From contig NZ_SOEO01000002.1 in the NCBI RefSeq assembly GCF_004365655.1, forward strand, positions 928,308 to 992,307: a DNA stretch of 64,000 nucleotides. Direction: 5' to 3'. A model generated the notes under the pieces. That model was not told the origin of the DNA. It was given only the letters and a program-made list of their open reading frames with translations, and did no database searches. Position 1 is the stretch's first letter. The number at the start of each line of letters is the position of its first letter. This document shows positions 44,928-52,930 of the stretch, one piece after another. Source of the stretch: Epilithonimonas xixisoli. Its GTDB lineage: Bacteria > Bacteroidota > Bacteroidia > Flavobacteriales > Weeksellaceae. The translations under genes and the position numbers were made by a program.

Positions 44928-46010
44928 ATGTCAACAACATTTCACCCTTTAACCGTCAAAAAAGTTAAGAAAGAAACGCAGGATTGTGTTTCCGTAAGTT
45001 TTGATGTGCCTGTAGAATTGGCAGAACAATTCAAATTCACACAAGGCCAATACCTGACTTTCCGACAAATCAATGGCAACGAGGAACTTCGTCGGTCGTA
45101 TTCAATCTGTGCAAGTCCGCACGAAAACGAATTGAAAGTCGCTGTGAAAAAAGTTCCCGAAGGTCTCTTCTCTTCTTTTATGAATGAAAATCTGAAAGAA
45201 GGCGACGTCTTGGAAGTAATGCCTCCAATGGGAAAATTCTACACAGAACTGAATCCCGAGAACAAAAAAACCTATGTTGCTTTTGCTGCAGGAAGTGGAA
45301 TCACACCAATTATTTCCATCATCAAGTCAGTTTTGAAAAACGAGCCTCAAAGCCAGTTCATTCTGATTTACGGAAACAAAAACAAATCGACCATCATCTT
45401 CAAAGAAGAAATCGAAGCTTTGAAAAACCGATTTATGGAACGTCTCAGCATTTATCACATTCTCAGTCGCGAAGTTGCAGATGCAGATTTGCTAAGCGGA
45501 AGAATCAATTCCGACAAGGCAGAATCTTTTATTAAGAATATAATTCCGGCAGAGAAAATCGATGAGGTTTTCCTTTGCGGACCGGAAGAAATGATTCTGA
45601 GTGTGAGAGATACTTTAATCCAATCTGGTGTTGAAGTTAAGAAAATTCATTTCGAATTATTCTTCAGCGCAGCTTCCGCCGAAAAGAAAAAAGAGCACGA
45701 ATCCGCAATCAATCAATCGGATGATGTATTTAGCAAAGTCACCGTCAAGTTGGACGCAACCGCTTTAAAATTAGATTTAGCTTACCACGGACCAACAATC
45801 TTGGACGCCGCATTGCAAAACGGAGCCGACTTGCCTTACGCTTGCAAAGGTGGTGTTTGCGCCACTTGCAAATGCAAACTGGAAAAAGGCGAAGTCGTGA
45901 TGGACATCAATTATTCCTTGGAACCAGACGAGATTGCCGCAGGATTTATCCTGTCTTGCCAAGCGCATCCGAGGTCGGAGGAAGTGGTTGTGAATTTTGA
46001 TATTAAATAA
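44928..46010 (+). CDS. paaE: Phenylacetyl-CoA epoxidase reductase subunit PaaE
   Basis: PaaE passes electrons from NADPH to the PaaABC epoxidase. The 360-residue protein has an FNR-like FAD domain (LRRSYSICASPHEN near 53), an NADP domain (FAAGSGITPIISIIKSVL near 118 and LCGPEEMI near 222) and a C-terminal plant-type 2Fe-2S domain with cysteines in CKGGVCATCKCKL and the last in LSCQAH. The domain order is standard. It lies after tetR, apart from the other epoxidase subunits because of an inserted frameshifted gene. Confidence 0.94.
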   Translation: MSTTFHPLTVKKVKKETQDCVSVSFDVPVELAEQFKFTQGQYLTFRQINGNEELRRSYSICASPHENELKVAVKKVPEGLFSSFMNENLKEGDVLEVMPPMGKFYTELNPENKKTYVAFAAGSGITPIISIIKSVLKNEPQSQFILIYGNKNKSTIIFKEEIEALKNRFMERLSIYHILSREVADADLLSGRINSDKAESFIKNIIPAEKIDEVFLCGPEEMILSVRDTLIQSGVEVKKIHFELFFSAASAEKKKEHESAINQSDDVFSKVTVKLDATALKLDLAYHGPTILDAALQNGADLPYACKGGVCATCKCKLEKGEVVMDINYSLEPDEIAAGFILSCQAHPRSEEVVVNFDIK

Positions 46011-46059
46011 AATTGTATTCAAAGTATTACTAAATCAAGTGACTTAAAGAATAAACTAG

Positions 46060-46625
46060 ATGTTCAAAAGATTTTTTCAAAAACAAAATTCAAACAAAAT
46101 TTCCAAAGTTGACTATTGGAAAAAATGGGAATTGTTTGAATTATTTGATGATTTACATAAAGCTGAAACAATCATTAATAATATTCAAAATAACGATGAA
46201 GCTTTTGTAAAATTTAAAAATGATTTTATTGAAGAATTGTATGAAATTGAAGGAGATAATGTAGCAGATTTTACGAAGATTTGGGAATGGTTTAAATCTG
46301 CAAAAGAATGGGAATTGTTTTGTGGAGAAGAAGGAAGTGAATTAAGGACTAATATTTTTCGCATAACTGATAAATGGAAGAGAAACCAAGATTTTGTAAA
46401 CGGTACAAAAGTTTCACTGAATGCCGAAGTTGGTGTAGTTATAGAAAAAAATCAGATGATGATAATTATGGACAAATCCGTTGGGACACAGATAAAGAAG
46501 ACGATACTGAAGATTGGCGTGGACTATTTGGAAGTTTTTTAAGTTCTGGAGGGGAAATTATAAATCAAGATTATCAGTTCAGATTTATAAATGATGATGG
46601 AACAATGAAAAAATCTCACAATTAA
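46060..46625 (+). pseudogene. Frameshifted inserted gene of unknown function in the paa operon
   Basis: Two overlapping plus-strand frames make one protein. The first starts at ATG 46060 (MFKRFFQKQN) and, after EVGVVIEKN, leaves sense; the second carries SDDDNYGQIRWDTDKEDD to the stop at 46625. They join at the A7 run at about 46444-46450 if one A is added (or two removed), giving about 188 residues. The product is acidic, rich in Trp, Glu and Asp, with no signal peptide. I know no family; it looks like an immunity-type or accessory protein. It is more AT-rich than the paa genes around it. The indel in a homopolymer may be an assembly error. Confidence 0.65.
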
Positions 46626-46661
46626 AGTTGGAAGATTATAATCTGTTAAAACAAAAACATT

Positions 46662-47621
46662 ATGGAAACAACAGAAATCAATTTAGAAGAACATTTTCAG
46701 AATAAAATAGACAGCGAAATCCGCATCGAACCAAAAGACTGGATGCCGGACGCGTACAGAAAAACCCTGATTCGTCAGATTTCTCAGCACGCCCATTCCG
46801 AGATTGTAGGAATGTTGCCAGAAGCCAATTGGATTACGCGCGCCCCAACTTTGAACCGAAAGAAAATCCTTTTGGCAAAAGTTCAAGATGAGGCTGGTCA
46901 CGGTTTGTATCTCTATTGCGCCGCCGAAACTTTGGGTGTTACGAGGGACGAAACCATCAATGATTTGCATTCCGGAAAAGCCAAATATTCCAGTATTTTC
47001 AATTATCCAACGCTCACTTGGGCAGATATGGGCGCAATCGGCTGGTTGGTAGATGGTGCTGCGATTCTGAATCAAGTGCCACTTTGCCGAGCTTCGTACG
47101 GACCTTACGCCAGAGCGATGGTTCGGATTTGCAAGGAAGAAAGTTTCCACCAAAGACAAGGTTACGAGCTGATGATGAAACTCGCACAAGGTTCGCCGGA
47201 GCAAAAAGCAATGGCTCAGGATGCGTTCAACCGTTGGTGGTGGCCGACTTTGATGATGTTCGGACCCAAAGACGCCGAATCCGGAAATACAGAAATGTCA
47301 ATGAAATGGCGCATCAAACGCTTCACCAATGACGAGCTGAGACAGCGTTTCGTAGATGTTTCCATTCCTCAGGCAGAATATCTGGGCTTGACGATTCCCG
47401 ACCCAGACTTGAAATTCAATGAAGAAACCGGACATTACGAATTCGGAGAAATCGATTGGGATGAGTTTTGGAAAGTGGTCAAAGGCAACGGTGCTTGCAA
47501 CAAAGAACGTGTCGAAACCCGCAAAAAAGCCTTCGACGATGGCGCTTGGGTAAGAGAAGCCGCAACCGCTTACCACGAGAAAAGAAAATTAAGAGAAGAA
47601 CAAAACAGAAAAACAGTTTAA
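46662..47621 (+). CDS. paaA: Phenylacetyl-CoA epoxidase catalytic subunit PaaA
   Basis: PaaA holds the di-iron centre that epoxidises phenylacetyl-CoA. The 319-residue protein shows the di-iron ligands in [14 protein letters not shown] near 46-60, [17 protein letters not shown] near 75 and [15 protein letters not shown] near 155. Length and motifs match the family. It is followed by paaB, with the next genes in the order A-B-C-D. Confidence 0.96.
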   Translation: METTEINLEEHFQNKIDSEIRIEPKDWMPDAYRKTLIRQISQHAHSEIVGMLPEANWITRAPTLNRKKILLAKVQDEAGHGLYLYCAAETLGVTRDETINDLHSGKAKYSSIFNYPTLTWADMGAIGWLVDGAAILNQVPLCRASYGPYARAMVRICKEESFHQRQGYELMMKLAQGSPEQKAMAQDAFNRWWWPTLMMFGPKDAESGNTEMSMKWRIKRFTNDELRQRFVDVSIPQAEYLGLTIPDPDLKFNEETGHYEFGEIDWDEFWKVVKGNGACNKERVETRKKAFDDGAWVREAATAYHEKRKLREEQNRKTV

Positions 47622-47631
47622 TACAAGACGG

Positions 47632-47674
47632 CAGATTAAAGTCTATTATCTCTAATCTATCCGTCTCTAATCTG
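47632..47674. repeat. Self-similar TCTAATCT spacer before paaB
   Basis: The gap has CAGATTA and TAATCTG as inverted ends and repeats of the word CTCTAATCT/GTCTATTAT between. It ends 7 nt before the paaB ATG. Confidence 0.5.
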
Positions 47675-47681
47675 AAATATT

Positions 47682-47969
47682 ATGCAAAATACAGAATGGC
47701 CACTTTGGGAGGTTTTCATCAGAAGCAGACAAGGCCTCAACCACAAGCACGTCGGCAGTCTCCACGCGGCAGATGCTGAGATGGCAATCCAAAACGCACG
47801 CGATGTTTACACCAGAAGGATGGAAGGCGTCAGCATTTGGGTGGTAGAATCCAAACATATCCACGCCACAAACCCTGATGATTCCGAAGCGTTTTACGAA
47901 CCTTCGGAAGACAAAGTTTACCGCCACCCGACGTTTTACCACGTTCCGGAGGAGGTGAAGAATATGTAG
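47682..47969 (+). CDS. paaB: Phenylacetyl-CoA epoxidase subunit PaaB
   Basis: PaaB is a small structural subunit that stabilises the PaaAC complex. The 95-residue protein starts EWPLWEVFIRSRQGLNHKHVG and has DAEMAIQNARDVYTRR and the WVVESKHIHATNP phrase of the family. Length is normal. It is followed by a 250-nt gap filled with repeat elements. Confidence 0.95.
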   Translation: MQNTEWPLWEVFIRSRQGLNHKHVGSLHAADAEMAIQNARDVYTRRMEGVSIWVVESKHIHATNPDDSEAFYEPSEDKVYRHPTFYHVPEEVKNM

Positions 47970-47979
47970 TTTAATTGTT

Positions 47980-48090
47980 ATGGCAGCTATTTCCGCCTTC
48001 CGCTCCCAATCTTTTTTGCCGACGATTTCCATTATGTTGAAATTGAGTACACGCAAAAAAGGATTTCCGCTCAAGTCGGGCTTCAGATTC
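47980..48090 (+). repeat. Intergenic element, copy 2
   Basis: This copy starts 11 nt after the paaB stop with ATGGCAGCTATTTCCGCC and ends CTCAAGTCGGGCTTCAGATTC. TTTTTTGC near its middle can pair with GCAAAAAA. The inner part differs from the other copies, while the outer parts are the same. Confidence 0.8.
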
Positions 48091-48124
48091 TACATAGAAC
48101 AACATTTATCCTAAAAACGCAATA

Positions 48125-48201
48125 TTGTCATTCCGTAGGAGACCTAACGAAGTGCTTCTACGAAGTCAATCTAAACTGCCAAGAATACTACAGAATGACA
48201 A
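48125..48201. repeat. TTGTCATTC inverted repeat element
   Basis: TTGTCATTC (48125-48133) and GAATGACAA (48193-48201) are perfect 9-bp terminal inverted repeats around a 59-nt middle that includes CGAAGTGCTTCTACGAAG. Short elements of this look are common in Bacteroidota intergenic DNA and resemble MITEs or REP sequences. It lies just before paaC. Confidence 0.65.
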
Positions 48202-48237
48202 ACTTAATTAAATTAAAAACCTTTGTACTCAAAACAA

Positions 48238-49002
48238 ATGGAAAACAATAAAAACAACTGGTTCAATTATCTCCTGCATCTCGCAGACACAAGCCTTATT
48301 TTAGGTCAGCGTCTATGCGAATGGTGTGGCAAAGGTCCAGTCTTGGAACAGGATATTGCTTTGTCAAACATCGCGTTGGATTTGTTGGGAGAATCTTCCA
48401 ACTATTATCAATATGCCACAGAGATTCAGAATGAAGGAAAAACCGAAGACGATTTAGCCTTCCTAAGAAACGAGCGTGATTTCAAAAACCTGTTGTTAGT
48501 AGAAAAAGAAAACGGCCATTTCGGAGACACGATTGCGAGACAGTTTTTCTTCGATGCTTATCATCATCTATTATTGACAGAACTGAAACACCATTCAGAT
48601 TTGAAACTCGCTTCCATCGCAGAAAAGTCTTTGAAAGAAGTGACGTATCATTTGAAATGGAGCAGCGAATGGATGATTCGTCTCGGCGACGGTACAGAAG
48701 AAAGCCATAACAAAATCCAGAAGTCAGTCAATGATTTGGTGGATTTTACAGACGAAATGTTCATTCCAACCAACTGGGAATTAGAATTAATCGAACAAAA
48801 CATCGTCCCCGACATCAGAACCTTCCGAACCAAATGGGAAACCAAAGTTCTGGAAATCCTGAACGAAGCTACTTTGACAGTCTATTTCGAGAAATCAAGA
48901 AAACTAACAGGGGGAAAAGACGGAAAACACACCGAAAAAATGGGTTACATCTTAGCAGAAATGCAAATAATGCAACGCACTTATCCTAATATGGAATGGT
49001 AA
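48238..49002 (+). CDS. paaC: Phenylacetyl-CoA epoxidase structural subunit PaaC
   Basis: PaaC is the ferritin-like non-catalytic partner of PaaA. From ATG 48238 the protein has 254 residues, with LADTSLILGQRLCEWCGKGPVLEQDIAL near the start, FFDAYHHLLLTEL near 110 and TYHLKWSSEWMIRLGDGTEESH near 140. An in-frame TTG five codons earlier is less likely as a start. It is followed by a gap with a further repeat element, then paaD. Confidence 0.94.
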   Translation: MENNKNNWFNYLLHLADTSLILGQRLCEWCGKGPVLEQDIALSNIALDLLGESSNYYQYATEIQNEGKTEDDLAFLRNERDFKNLLLVEKENGHFGDTIARQFFFDAYHHLLLTELKHHSDLKLASIAEKSLKEVTYHLKWSSEWMIRLGDGTEESHNKIQKSVNDLVDFTDEMFIPTNWELELIEQNIVPDIRTFRTKWETKVLEILNEATLTVYFEKSRKLTGGKDGKHTEKMGYILAEMQIMQRTYPNMEW

Positions 49003-49039
49003 AATTATAACAGCAATGACAATGATCCAGATCTGTCAA

Positions 49040-49128
49040 GCCACGTAGTGGCGTCCTGTTAGTAGCGTCGGGTGCAACCCGATGAAAAAATGAACAAAAT
49101 GAAGAAAGCCTTGAAGGGGCGACACAAT
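49040..49128. repeat. GCCACGTAGTGGC / CGGGTGCAACCCG hairpin element
   Basis: The paaC-paaD gap holds two hairpins, GCCAC-GTA-GTGGC (49040-49052) and TCGGGT-GCA-ACCCGA (49078-49092), then GCCTTGAAGGGGC. It is unlike the other repeats of the window and has the look of a common Bacteroidota intergenic repeat. Confidence 0.55.
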
Positions 49129-49148
49129 TATTAGCCTTTGTAATAAAA

Positions 49149-49634
49149 ATGACAATCCCAGAAAACGACATCTGGCAAATCCTAAAGGAAGTTCCCGACC
49201 CGGAAGTTCCCGTTCTCAATCTTTTGGATTTGGGAATCATCCGAGATGTGCGATTCAATGGTGACGAAATGGAAGTGGTAGTGACACCAACATACTCCGG
49301 TTGTCCCGCCACATCAATGATTAATATGTCGATTAGACTGAAACTGATTGAAAAAGGTTTCAACAACATCAAAATAACAAACCAATTGAGTCCCGCGTGG
49401 ACAACCGATTGGATGACGGAAGAAGGAAAACAAAAACTGAAAGCGTACGGCATTGCGCCACCTGTCTATTCAAAAAATAATGACGAATTATTCTCAAAAA
49501 CAGATGAGGTTGAATGTCCGCTTTGCAATTCAAAACACACCCATTTGGTAAGTCAGTTTGGTTCCACAGCTTGTAAAGCATTATACCAATGCGATGATTG
49601 CAAAGAACCTTTTGATTATTTTAAATGTCATTAA
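49149..49634 (+). CDS. paaD: Phenylacetyl-CoA epoxidase assembly protein PaaD
   Basis: PaaD helps mature the metal centre of the epoxidase. The 161-residue protein has a DUF59-type domain (about 1-95, DPEVPVLNLLDLGIIRDV and PTYSGCPATSMIN) and a C-terminal zinc ribbon with CPLC near 120 and CDDC near 150. Length is normal. The next gene is unrelated to the pathway. Confidence 0.93.
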   Translation: MTIPENDIWQILKEVPDPEVPVLNLLDLGIIRDVRFNGDEMEVVVTPTYSGCPATSMINMSIRLKLIEKGFNNIKITNQLSPAWTTDWMTEEGKQKLKAYGIAPPVYSKNNDELFSKTDEVECPLCNSKHTHLVSQFGSTACKALYQCDDCKEPFDYFKCH

Positions 49635-49647
49635 TTTGTCAAAGTTT

Positions 49648-50352
49648 ATGAAAATAAAAAAAATGAAATTTCTATTTTCTCACCTTTTGGTTTTCAGTTT
49701 TTTGTGTCTTCAGTCACAATTACCGAATTGTGATAATTACGAGGAAGAAAAACAAAAATATGAAACTTTGTTTGGCGATATGAAATCGATGAACTATGAT
49801 GATTTACCAAAAGTAATTATTGAAAATTTTGATTTAAAAAAATTCGATAAAGAAAATTTAGTCATATTTTACATCAACGGTGATTTTGATATTTGTGGTT
49901 ATCCGGCACCAAGTTGCACTTCATTTTATCCGGTTTATCCGATTAATGAAGAAAAAATTTGGACTGCGGAAAATATAATTTTGTTGCAAAAGAAAATCAA
50001 AAAAAACATAATTCCGAAAACAGAAGCTCATTTCATTTCTACTGAGGATTCTTTTTCTAAGAAATTCAAAACTTCAAATTCAGCAAAAGGAATTATGAAG
50101 TTATCTAAGGAAATTTATTATCCGAATACCGACAGAGAATTTTATTATCTTCCTTACAATAGTAAAAAACTTTTACTCACGAACAATGGACATTTTTATA
50201 AAGAAGCTAATACATTAAAGACAATTATTACAAATATTAATTCTAAAAAAATCAAAGTTGAGTACAGATTTGAAGATGATGATAAAAAGAACTATTCGCA
50301 TATTTTTGAACACCTCAATAATCAGTGGAATCTTATAGAAACCAAAAACTAA
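49648..50352 (+). CDS. Inserted exported protein of unknown function in the paa operon
   Basis: From ATG 49648 the product has 234 residues with a signal peptide (about 1-22, LVFSFLCLQSQ) and an AT-rich coding sequence (many Lys, Asn, Ile). The mature part has CGYPAPSCTSFYPVYP near 90, three cysteines in all, and no family I know. A second ATG (49663) may be used. It lies 13 nt after paaD and 12 nt before paaH, so it is co-transcribed, but it has no expected job in phenylacetate breakdown. Confidence 0.72.
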   Translation: MKIKKMKFLFSHLLVFSFLCLQSQLPNCDNYEEEKQKYETLFGDMKSMNYDDLPKVIIENFDLKKFDKENLVIFYINGDFDICGYPAPSCTSFYPVYPINEEKIWTAENIILLQKKIKKNIIPKTEAHFISTEDSFSKKFKTSNSAKGIMKLSKEIYYPNTDREFYYLPYNSKKLLLTNNGHFYKEANTLKTIITNINSKKIKVEYRFEDDDKKNYSHIFEHLNNQWNLIETKN

Positions 50353-50364
50353 CCATATACAGAA

Positions 50365-51522
50365 ATGAAAATAGCAATAGTCGGTAGTGGCGCAATGGGA
50401 AGCGGAATAGCGCAGGTTTTGGCAACAGCCGGAAACGAGGTTTTGTTGTACGACAGCAATCCACTTGCCGTAGAAAAAGCCGGACAAAACCTTGAAGCGC
50501 AGTTTCAAAAATTGGCTGAGAAAGGGAAAATGACCTTCGAAGAAGCGGAAACTTATTTCGATAATATCCGATTGAGTGATAAATTATCTGAATTAAAAGA
50601 TTCCGAATTAATTATCGAAGCGATTGTTGAAGATTTGGAAATCAAGAAAGATTTGTTTCAAAAGCTGGAAAGTCTGGTTTCTGAAAATTGTATTTTGGCG
50701 ACCAACACTTCATCATTATCCATTGCATCCATTGCATCCGCCTGTGAAAAACCGGAACGTGTGATTGGAATTCATTTTTTCAATCCTGCGCCTTTGATGG
50801 CTTTGGTTGAGGTGATTCCTGCCGTTCAGACGGATAAAGATTTGATTTCGAAAGTAAAACGCCTTGTGGAAGGCTGGAAAAAACTTCCAGTGATTGCAAA
50901 AGATACACCTGGTTTCATTGTGAACCGCGTCGCAAGACCATTTTACGGAGAAGCCATTCGGATTTTGGAAGAAGGAATTGCGGACTGTGCGACTATTGAT
51001 TTTGCAATGACAAGCTTGGGCGGATTTAAAATGGGACCATTTCAATTGATGGATTTCATTGGGCACGACGTGAATTACCGAGTGACGGAAAGTGTGTTCA
51101 AAGAATTTTTTTATGACCCAAAATTCAAACCGTCATTCACACAAAAAAGATTATTTGAAGCAGGCTATTTCGGAAGAAAATCAGGGAAAGGATTTTATGA
51201 TTATTCTCAAAACGCCGAACAACCTAAACCAAATGATAATCCGGAATTATTAAATTTAATATTCAAAAGAATCTTAGTAATGCTAATGAACGAAGCTGCA
51301 GATACTTATTTCTTAAACATCGCTTCTGCAGAAGACATCGACTTAGCAATGACGAAAGGTGTGAATTATCCAAAAGGTTTATTGAAATGGGCAGATGAAT
51401 TTGGTTTAGAGAATCTTGAAAGAGAATTAGACCAACTTTATAATTACTATCACGAAGACCGCTACAGATGCAGTCCGATTATTAGAAACTTAGTAAAACA
51501 AAACAGAAAGTTTTATAATTAA
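50365..51522 (+). CDS. paaH: 3-hydroxyacyl-CoA dehydrogenase PaaH
   Basis: PaaH oxidises 3-hydroxyadipyl-CoA to 3-oxoadipyl-CoA. The 385-residue protein has the NAD motif GSGAMGSGIAQV (7-18), the catalytic region NTSSLSIASIA near 113 and HFFNPAPLMALVEVIP near 137, and a doubled C-terminal helical domain (GFIVNRVARPFYGEAIRILEEG near 178). Length is that of the single-enzyme form without the fused hydratase. It lies between the inserted exported-protein gene and paaJ. Confidence 0.92.
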   Translation: MKIAIVGSGAMGSGIAQVLATAGNEVLLYDSNPLAVEKAGQNLEAQFQKLAEKGKMTFEEAETYFDNIRLSDKLSELKDSELIIEAIVEDLEIKKDLFQKLESLVSENCILATNTSSLSIASIASACEKPERVIGIHFFNPAPLMALVEVIPAVQTDKDLISKVKRLVEGWKKLPVIAKDTPGFIVNRVARPFYGEAIRILEEGIADCATIDFAMTSLGGFKMGPFQLMDFIGHDVNYRVTESVFKEFFYDPKFKPSFTQKRLFEAGYFGRKSGKGFYDYSQNAEQPKPNDNPELLNLIFKRILVMLMNEAADTYFLNIASAEDIDLAMTKGVNYPKGLLKWADEFGLENLERELDQLYNYYHEDRYRCSPIIRNLVKQNRKFYN

Positions 51523-51534
51523 ATAACATAGACG

Positions 51535-51594
51535 CTTCAACTCCGCTCAGCGTGACAATGCTCTAAAACAATGTCAGCCTGAGCGGAGTCGAAG
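51535..51594. repeat. Long hairpin repeat between paaH and paaJ
   Basis: Two 23-nt arms, 51535-51557 (CTTCAACTCCGCTCAG...) and 51572-51594 (...CTGAGCGGAGTCGAAG), pair with three mismatches around a 14-nt loop. The word TGTCAGCCTGAGCGGAGTCG is a frequent intergenic repeat in flavobacteria. It may slow or end transcription inside the operon. Confidence 0.7.
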
Positions 51595-51632
51595 ACTATA
51601 ATTAATCATTTATCATTAATCAATCATAAAAA

Positions 51633-52838
51633 ATGAACAACGCATATATAATAGATGGCATCCGAACGCCGATTGGAAAACTGAAAGGGAGCTTATCTTC
51701 CGTTCGTCCCGATGATATGGCGGCTTTTGTCATCAAAAAGCTATTGGAAAGAAATCCGAGCATCGACCAAAGTAAAATCTACGATGTGGTTTTAGGTTGT
51801 GCCAATCAGGCCGGCGAAGACAACCGAAATATCGCAAGAATGTCGGCTTTGCTTTCCGGTTTGGATTATCACGTTCCCGGCGAAACGGTCAACAGACTTT
51901 GCGCTTCTGGTTTGTCGGCCGCGATTAATGCAGCAAGAGCGATTCAGGTTGGCGATGCCGATTTGATGATTTCGGGTGGTGTTGAGAATATGACGCGCGG
52001 ACCATTAGTGATTTCAAAATCCGAAAATCCCTTTGGTGGCGATGCGAAAATCTACGATACGACTTTCGGCTGGCGGTTCATCAATCCAAAAATGAAAGAA
52101 ATGTATGGCGTAGATGCAATGGGCGAAACGGCAGAAAATCTGGCTGAACGTGACCAAATTTCCCGTGAAGACCAGGATTTGTTTGCATTCAATTCTCAGC
52201 AGAAAGCTAAAATTGCGCAAGAAAACGGAAGATTGTCTCAGGAAATTGTTCCAGTAAATATTCCTCAAAGAAAAGGCGAAGATTTGATTTTCGATAAAGA
52301 TGAATTCCCAAAAAATGATACAACTCTCGAAGGCTTATCAAAATTAAGAACCGCTTTCAAAAAAGAAGGAACGGTCACAGCAGGAAATGCTTCCGGATTG
52401 AATGACGGTGCCTCAGTAAATTTATTAGCATCAGAAAATGCGATTAAAGAATTTGGATTAATTCCAAAAGCAAGAATAGTTTCCAGCGCAGTTGTCGGTG
52501 TTGAACCAAGATTGATGGGAATTGGTCCTGTAAAAGCATCAGAATTGGCATTGCAAAAAGCAGGATTGACATTTAACGATTTGGATATTATTGAATTAAA
52601 TGAAGCGTTCGCTGCACAAAGTTTAGCCTGCATCAGAGCTTGGGGCTTGGATGACAACGATTCCAGAATCAATCCAAACGGTGGCGCGATTGCTTTAGGA
52701 CATCCACTCGGAATGAGTGGCGCAAGAATCTTGAATTCCGCAATGTATGAACTTCAAAACCAGAATAAAAAATATGCCTTGGCAACAATGTGTGTTGGTT
52801 TGGGACAAGGTGTTGCAGTGATTATTGAGAAAGTTTAA
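51633..52838 (+). CDS. paaJ: 3-oxoadipyl-CoA/acetyl-CoA thiolase PaaJ
   Basis: The thiolase cuts 3-oxoadipyl-CoA to acetyl-CoA and succinyl-CoA in the last step. The 401-residue protein has the nucleophile cysteine in ETVNRLCASGLSAAI near 90, the ELNEAFAAQ phrase near 325, GGAIALGHPLGMSGAR near 350 and the proton-transfer cysteine in CVGLGQGVA near 386. The usual length and motifs fit PaaJ/PcaF. Confidence 0.93.
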   Translation: MNNAYIIDGIRTPIGKLKGSLSSVRPDDMAAFVIKKLLERNPSIDQSKIYDVVLGCANQAGEDNRNIARMSALLSGLDYHVPGETVNRLCASGLSAAINAARAIQVGDADLMISGGVENMTRGPLVISKSENPFGGDAKIYDTTFGWRFINPKMKEMYGVDAMGETAENLAERDQISREDQDLFAFNSQQKAKIAQENGRLSQEIVPVNIPQRKGEDLIFDKDEFPKNDTTLEGLSKLRTAFKKEGTVTAGNASGLNDGASVNLLASENAIKEFGLIPKARIVSSAVVGVEPRLMGIGPVKASELALQKAGLTFNDLDIIELNEAFAAQSLACIRAWGLDDNDSRINPNGGAIALGHPLGMSGARILNSAMYELQNQNKKYALATMCVGLGQGVAVIIEKV

Positions 52839-52853
52839 TTAGTTGTAAAAAGT

Positions 52854-52922
52854 AGAATGTACAAAGTAAAAAGTACATTTAACTACGCATTCTACTTTGT
52901 ACATTTTACATAATACTTAATA
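52854..52922. repeat. Self-similar inverted spacer before paaZ
   Basis: AATGTACAAAGTA and TACTTTGTACATT make a perfect 13-bp inverted pair, and AAGTAGAATG with CATTCTACTT a second, overlapping one; further words (AAAGTACATTTA, ACATTTTACAT) repeat the same theme. It ends 8 nt before the paaZ ATG. Confidence 0.65.
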
Positions 52923-52930
52923 CAGAAAAA

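Noticed and set aside
46374..46625. Separate 83-codon gene
   Set aside because: Its start part reads through the upstream frame out of phase; only the part after the A7 run makes sense, so it is the C-terminal end of the frameshifted gene.
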